Positions 15,515 through 17,555 of a DNA stretch of 17,555 nucleotides are shown piece by piece; position 1 is the stretch's first letter; each line of letters starts with the position of its first letter. The translations under genes were made by a program, and so were the position numbers. The notes under the pieces were generated by a model. It worked only from the letters and a program-made list of their open reading frames with translations, had not been told where the DNA came from and did not search any database. This DNA is from an uncultured Oscillibacter sp. (GTDB lineage Bacteria; Bacillota; Clostridia; Oscillospirales; Oscillospiraceae), in contig CAJOQY010000010.1 of NCBI GenBank assembly GCA_905236835.1, positions 1-17,555 of the forward strand, given 5' to 3'.

Positions 15515-15733
15515 AACAAACAAACAGAAACCCCGCGAAAGCCGTGCGGACCTCGTTATAACCTGCACTATTCAAAGAACAGGTGGGTTGCCTCCGGTGT
15601 GCTTTATCGCTTCCAACTTCCGGCTCAGCCTTCCGCCGCGCCGGGAGGCCTGCGAACCGCCAACCGAGTTCAGCGTCCCGTATAACGAAATGTGGGTTAA
15701 AAAAAGATCCGTCACGCACCCCGCAGGGTTTGC
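15515..15733 (-). ncRNA. ssrS: Probable 6S RNA (RNA polymerase-binding regulatory RNA)
   Basis: The minus-strand RNA folds with 6S architecture. A long terminal helix pairs 15708-15731 with 15528-15550 (AAACCC with GGGTTT at the base, CGTG-CGGA with TCCGCACG at the top, G:U pairs between). An inner helix is TCGTTATA (15688-15681) with TATAACGA (15560-15553). A large open central bubble contains a small 3'-side hairpin ACCTG/CAGGT (15584-15580 with 15565-15561). The apical stem GCCTCCCGG (15649-15641) pairs with CCGGAGGC (15597-15590). Words such as GTTCGCA, CTGAGCCG and AACCCACCT recall known 6S RNAs. A T-rich tail (TTTCTGTTTGTTTGTTTT) follows. 6S RNA mimics an open promoter and sequesters sigma-70 holoenzyme in stationary phase. 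The overlapping frames here have no ribosome binding sites. Ends are approximate; another structured RNA class is the alternative. Confidence 0.72.
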
Positions 15734-15738
15734 CGGTT

Positions 15739-15765
15739 ATGATAAATTTTTCACGCGGTTTTCAA
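15739..15765 (-). promoter_or_regulatory. Candidate promoter of the 6S-like RNA
   Basis: On the minus strand TTGAAA (15765-15760) is followed by TATCAT (15744-15739). The spacer is only 15 bases, which is short. The predicted start, 6-8 bases after the -10, falls at about 15731-15733, exactly where the terminal helix of the RNA begins, which supports the assignment. Confidence 0.4.
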
Positions 15766-15796
15766 TCATTCGGACAGTTATCATCCGGCCAGCCGG

Positions 15797-16075
15797 TCAA
15801 TCCTCGGCGAACAGTTGTTCCATGAAAAGATCATAAACCGCTTCGAGTTCCTCTTCCGTGTCGGGGGTGGATAATAAATCTTCCCCGTTTTCATGAACGG
15901 TTTTTAAGATAATCAGACCGGCGTCCGGGTCGTCGGGTTCGCCCTCGACTTCGGCGGGGAAAAAAGCCTGATAGATTTCGCCGTTATATTCCAGCGTGTC
16001 AATATATTCTAAAATAACTTCTTTTCCGTCCTCGTCTGTCATGGATATGAAAACCGCGCCGGATTCTTCCTCCAT
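15797..16075 (-). CDS. DUF1292-family small acidic protein
   Basis: The 92-residue protein is very acidic (about 30 Asp+Glu) and begins MEEESGAVFISMTDEDGKEVILEYIDTLEYNGEIYQAFFP. This is the DUF1292 pattern of a short beta-rich core with the ILEYIDTLEYNGEIYQ segment, followed by a second strand pair (GLIILKTVHENG) and an acidic C-terminal helix (EEELEAVYDLFMEQL). The family is common in Bacillota, often near yqgF (ruvX), and has no established function; yqgF is not seen here. The start at 16075 has AGAGGAAG about 11 bases upstream. The gene has its own promoter (16192-16220) and a long, strongly folded leader (16103-16173), suggesting post-transcriptional control. The 6S-like RNA gene begins about 60 bases downstream on the same strand. 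Confidence 0.85.
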   Translation of the reverse strand: MEEESGAVFISMTDEDGKEVILEYIDTLEYNGEIYQAFFPAEVEGEPDDPDAGLIILKTVHENGEDLLSTPDTEEELEAVYDLFMEQLFAED

Positions 16076-16102
16076 GCCGGAATCACTTCCTCTTAAAGAT
16101 AT

Positions 16103-16173
16103 TACGCGTCATCCGCCGCGATATATCGCGCGGAACGGATGATTTTGATTCATGCCCGCGCGGGTCACGCGTA
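16103..16173 (-). promoter_or_regulatory. Three-way-junction RNA leader of the DUF1292 gene
   Basis: In the predicted 5' leader, TACGCGT (16103-16109) pairs with ACGCGTA (16167-16173) as a closing stem. Inside are two hairpins. One is CCCGCGCGGG (16155-16164). The other is a longer arm, CATCCG (16110-16115) with CGGATG (16136-16141), capped by the GC-rich palindromic segment 16118-16129. The joining strand is AT-rich. It ends about 10 bases before the ribosome binding site. I do not recognise a known riboswitch class. Confidence 0.5.
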
Positions 16174-16191
16174 TCTCTCGCGGTTTTTGTT

Positions 16192-16220
16192 ATTTTAACA
16201 CGGATGTTTTCAAAATGCAA
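16192..16220 (-). promoter_or_regulatory. Promoter for the DUF1292 gene
   Basis: On the minus strand TTGCAT (16220-16215) and TAAAAT (16197-16192) are 17 bases apart, and the -10 box has the extended TGn in front. The transcript would begin near 16185, giving a leader of about 110 bases. The -35 box is weak (3 of 6). Confidence 0.6.
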
Positions 16221-16342
16221 GGGGAATTTGTATAATTTATGATAAAAATTATAAAAATTTATAAAATCCGGCGTTCTGATTTTTGAGCGGGGCAAAATGA
16301 CAAAAATAGCCATATTTTTTTCCGATTTTTTCAAAAAAGGGG
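16221..16342. other. AT-rich divergent promoter spacer (DUF1292 / alr)
   Basis: The spacer is A/T-rich with runs of TTTATAA and AAAAAT. I see no gene: a minus-strand frame across 16083-16334 has no ribosome binding site and overlaps the promoter and leader. Its A-tracts could serve as UP elements for both promoters. Confidence 0.5.
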
Positions 16343-16371
16343 TGGAAATATGAAAAAATATATGCTATAAT
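16343..16371 (+). promoter_or_regulatory. Extended -10 promoter for alanine racemase
   Basis: TGGAAA (16343-16348, 4 of 6) and a perfect TATAAT (16366-16371) are 17 bases apart, and TGC precedes the -10 box (extended -10). The predicted start is near 16378, giving a leader of about 108 bases. Confidence 0.8.
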
Positions 16372-16390
16372 ATAAACAGCTTTACGGCGG

Positions 16391-16427
16391 GGCGGTTATT
16401 TCGCCTTGCCGGGCGGCCCCGGCGAGG
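16391..16427 (+). promoter_or_regulatory. Two GC-rich hairpins in the alr leader
   Basis: GGCG (16391-16394) pairs with CGCC (16402-16405) around a T-rich loop, or alternatively CCTTGCCGGG (16404-16413) pairs with CCCGGCGAGG (16418-16427) over 10 bp with one G:T. The two share bases 16404-16405, so they are partly exclusive. No T-run follows. They may influence mRNA stability or translation of alr. Confidence 0.45.
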
Positions 16428-16485
16428 GAGCGCGGGGGAATATGATTTAAAAGACAGGAGGATTTGTCGGAAGGGAGAGAATATT

Positions 16486-17555
16486 TTGTCTCAAAAACAG
16501 GAAGAGAGACACGCCGGATTTCATGAGGAGGAACTTCGGCGGACATGGGCGGAAATTGATCTGGACGCGCTGGCGCATAATTATTATCAGGCAAGGCGGC
16601 GCGTCGGTCCGCACACGCGTTATCTGGGAGTAGTGAAAGCCGACGCCTACGGACATGGCGCGGTACAGGTATCCCGCAAACTGGCGGCGTTGGGCTGTGA
16701 TTATCTGGCGGTATCCAGTCTGGACGAGGCGCGGGAACTGCGGCACGGCGGAATTGAGACGCCGATTTTAATCTTAGGCCATACGCCGCCGGAAATGGTC
16801 CCGGAATTAATTCGATTTCAAATCACACAGGCGGTCTCGGCTTTGGCGAAAGCGGAAGCCTACAGCGCCGCCGCCGTTTCCCACGGAGGCATCCTAAAAG
16901 TACATATCAAAGTTGATACGGGGATGTCACGGCTGGGATTTCTGGTTCGAGACGGTCATTTCCGTGACGGAGTTCAGGCCATCGCGAAGGCCTGTCAGCT
17001 GCCCGGATTGTATCCGGAAGGCATTTTTACCCATTTCGCCGCGTCTGATTCCGATGACGCGGACAGCGTTGATTATACGCGCGAGCAGTTTGATTTGTTT
17101 CAATCCGTATATAGCGCGCTGGCGGAGCGGGATGTGAAATTTCAAATCCGGCACTGCGCCAACTCCGGCGCGCTGGTTCGTTATCCTGAGACGTATCTTG
17201 ACATGGTTCGCCCGGGCATTTTGTTATACGGCGCGGGCGACGACGCCGAAAAACTCAATACGCGTCCCGTTATGACGTTAAAATCCTGCGTCTCCACGAT
17301 TAAAATTTACGATCCGGAAACCAGTATCAGCTATGGCCGGACGTATACGACAAAATCCAAACAGCGCGTGGGCGTCCTGCCCATCGGCTACGCGGACGGA
17401 CTGTTCCGGGGCCTGTCCAATAAACTCAACGTAATTACAAAATCCGGCCCCGCGCGGATTCTGGGCAGAATCTGCATGGATATGACGATGATTGATTTAA
17501 GCAATCTGCCGGATGTCCATGTGGGCGACGCCGTGGAAATCTTCGGGCCGGAACA
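16486..17555 (+). CDS. alr: Alanine racemase (3'-truncated by window)
   Basis: Alr is the PLP enzyme that interconverts L- and D-alanine for peptidoglycan. The start is TTG at 16486 with AAGGGAGA about 8 bases upstream; no in-frame ATG lies nearby. The protein reads MSQKQEERHAGF then RTWAEIDLDALAHNYYQ. The PLP lysine is in YLGVVKADAYGHGAV. The barrel continues through VDTGMSRLGF and IRHCANSGA, and the second catalytic residue is the Tyr in SYGRTYTT of the beta-domain. ICMDMTMIDL and VGDAVEIFGPE follow before the sequence ends. About 356 residues are visible of a usual 370-400, so only the extreme C-terminus is missing. The polar N-terminal extension before RTWAEID (about 19 residues) is longer than in many homologues. 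It is divergent from DUF1292, with its own promoter. Confidence 0.95.
   Translation, partial: MSQKQEERHAGFHEEELRRTWAEIDLDALAHNYYQARRRVGPHTRYLGVVKADAYGHGAVQVSRKLAALGCDYLAVSSLDEARELRHGGIETPILILGHTPPEMVPELIRFQITQAVSALAKAEAYSAAAVSHGGILKVHIKVDTGMSRLGFLVRDGHFRDGVQAIAKACQLPGLYPEGIFTHFAASDSDDADSVDYTREQFDLFQSVYSALAERDVKFQIRHCANSGALVRYPETYLDMVRPGILLYGAGDDAEKLNTRPVMTLKSCVSTIKIYDPETSISYGRTYTTKSKQRVGVLPIGYADGLFRGLSNKLNVITKSGPARILGRICMDMTMIDLSNLPDVHVGDAVEIFGPE

Noticed and set aside
15462..15719. Minus-strand open frame (and overlapping plus-strand frames) in the gap after the aminotransferase
   Set aside because: No ribosome binding site, no recognisable protein pattern, and the sequence is explained by the base-paired 6S-like RNA.
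16155..16164. CCCGCGCGGG as a protein operator
   Set aside because: It lies downstream of the predicted transcript start and inside a larger set of complementary segments, so an RNA structure is the better explanation.
16083..16334. Minus-strand open frame of 83 codons upstream of DUF1292
   Set aside because: It spans the DUF1292 promoter and structured leader, is rich in low-complexity AT codons, and has no ribosome binding site.

Overview
The window looks like chromosomal DNA of an anaerobic Bacillota, most likely a member of Clostridia (possibly an Oscillospirales-like lineage). This is inferred from gene content: a class A flavodiiron protein, an acyl-CoA dehydrogenase carrying ETF and rubredoxin modules, a clostridial-type S1 protein, DUF1292 and RNHCP proteins, strong AGGAGG-type ribosome binding sites, and TTG/GTG starts. 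Coding DNA is fairly GC-rich (many GCG, CGC and CCG words), whereas the intergenic spacers are almost pure A/T with many palindromes. No phage, transposase, CRISPR array, tRNA or rRNA was seen.

Layout. 1-1205 (+) is the C-terminal part of a ribosomal protein S1-type protein whose N-terminus lies outside the window, closed by a strong terminator. Everything from 1424 to 11081 reads on the minus strand. In transcription order (right to left) it is: acyl-CoA dehydrogenase/ETF-alpha/rubredoxin fusion, RNHCP zinc protein, small membrane-anchored secreted protein, FprA flavodiiron protein, uracil-DNA glycosylase, EcoRI-family adenine methyltransferase, Obg GTPase, TsaE, TsaB, and uracil phosphoribosyltransferase. 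A cation/proton antiporter (11365-12528, +) is expressed divergently from the dehydrogenase fusion; both have recognisable sigma-70-type promoters with 17-bp spacers. The antiporter converges on a double-length ThyX-like flavoprotein (12555-14009, -). This is preceded by an AlaA-type aminotransferase (14168-15388, -), a non-coding RNA that folds like 6S RNA (about 15515-15733, -), and a DUF1292 protein (15797-16075, -). Alanine racemase (16486 to beyond 17555, +) is divergent from DUF1292 and runs off the end.

How the parts fit together. Much of the window is housekeeping: translation and ribosome assembly (S1, Obg), the t6A tRNA modification (TsaE, TsaB), uracil salvage and repair (Upp, Ung), thymidylate-type chemistry (ThyX-like), and D-alanine supply (AlaA-like aminotransferase and Alr). 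The FprA oxygen reductase and the rubredoxin-tailed dehydrogenase suggest redox and oxygen-defence functions of an obligate anaerobe.

The most interesting items are the dehydrogenase-ETF-rubredoxin fusion and its possible link to FprA, the duplicated ThyX-like protein whose two halves each keep a different part of the signature motif, the 6S-like RNA, a three-way-junction leader in front of DUF1292, a solitary EcoRI-type methyltransferase inside a housekeeping cluster, and AT-only palindromes that contain stop codons.
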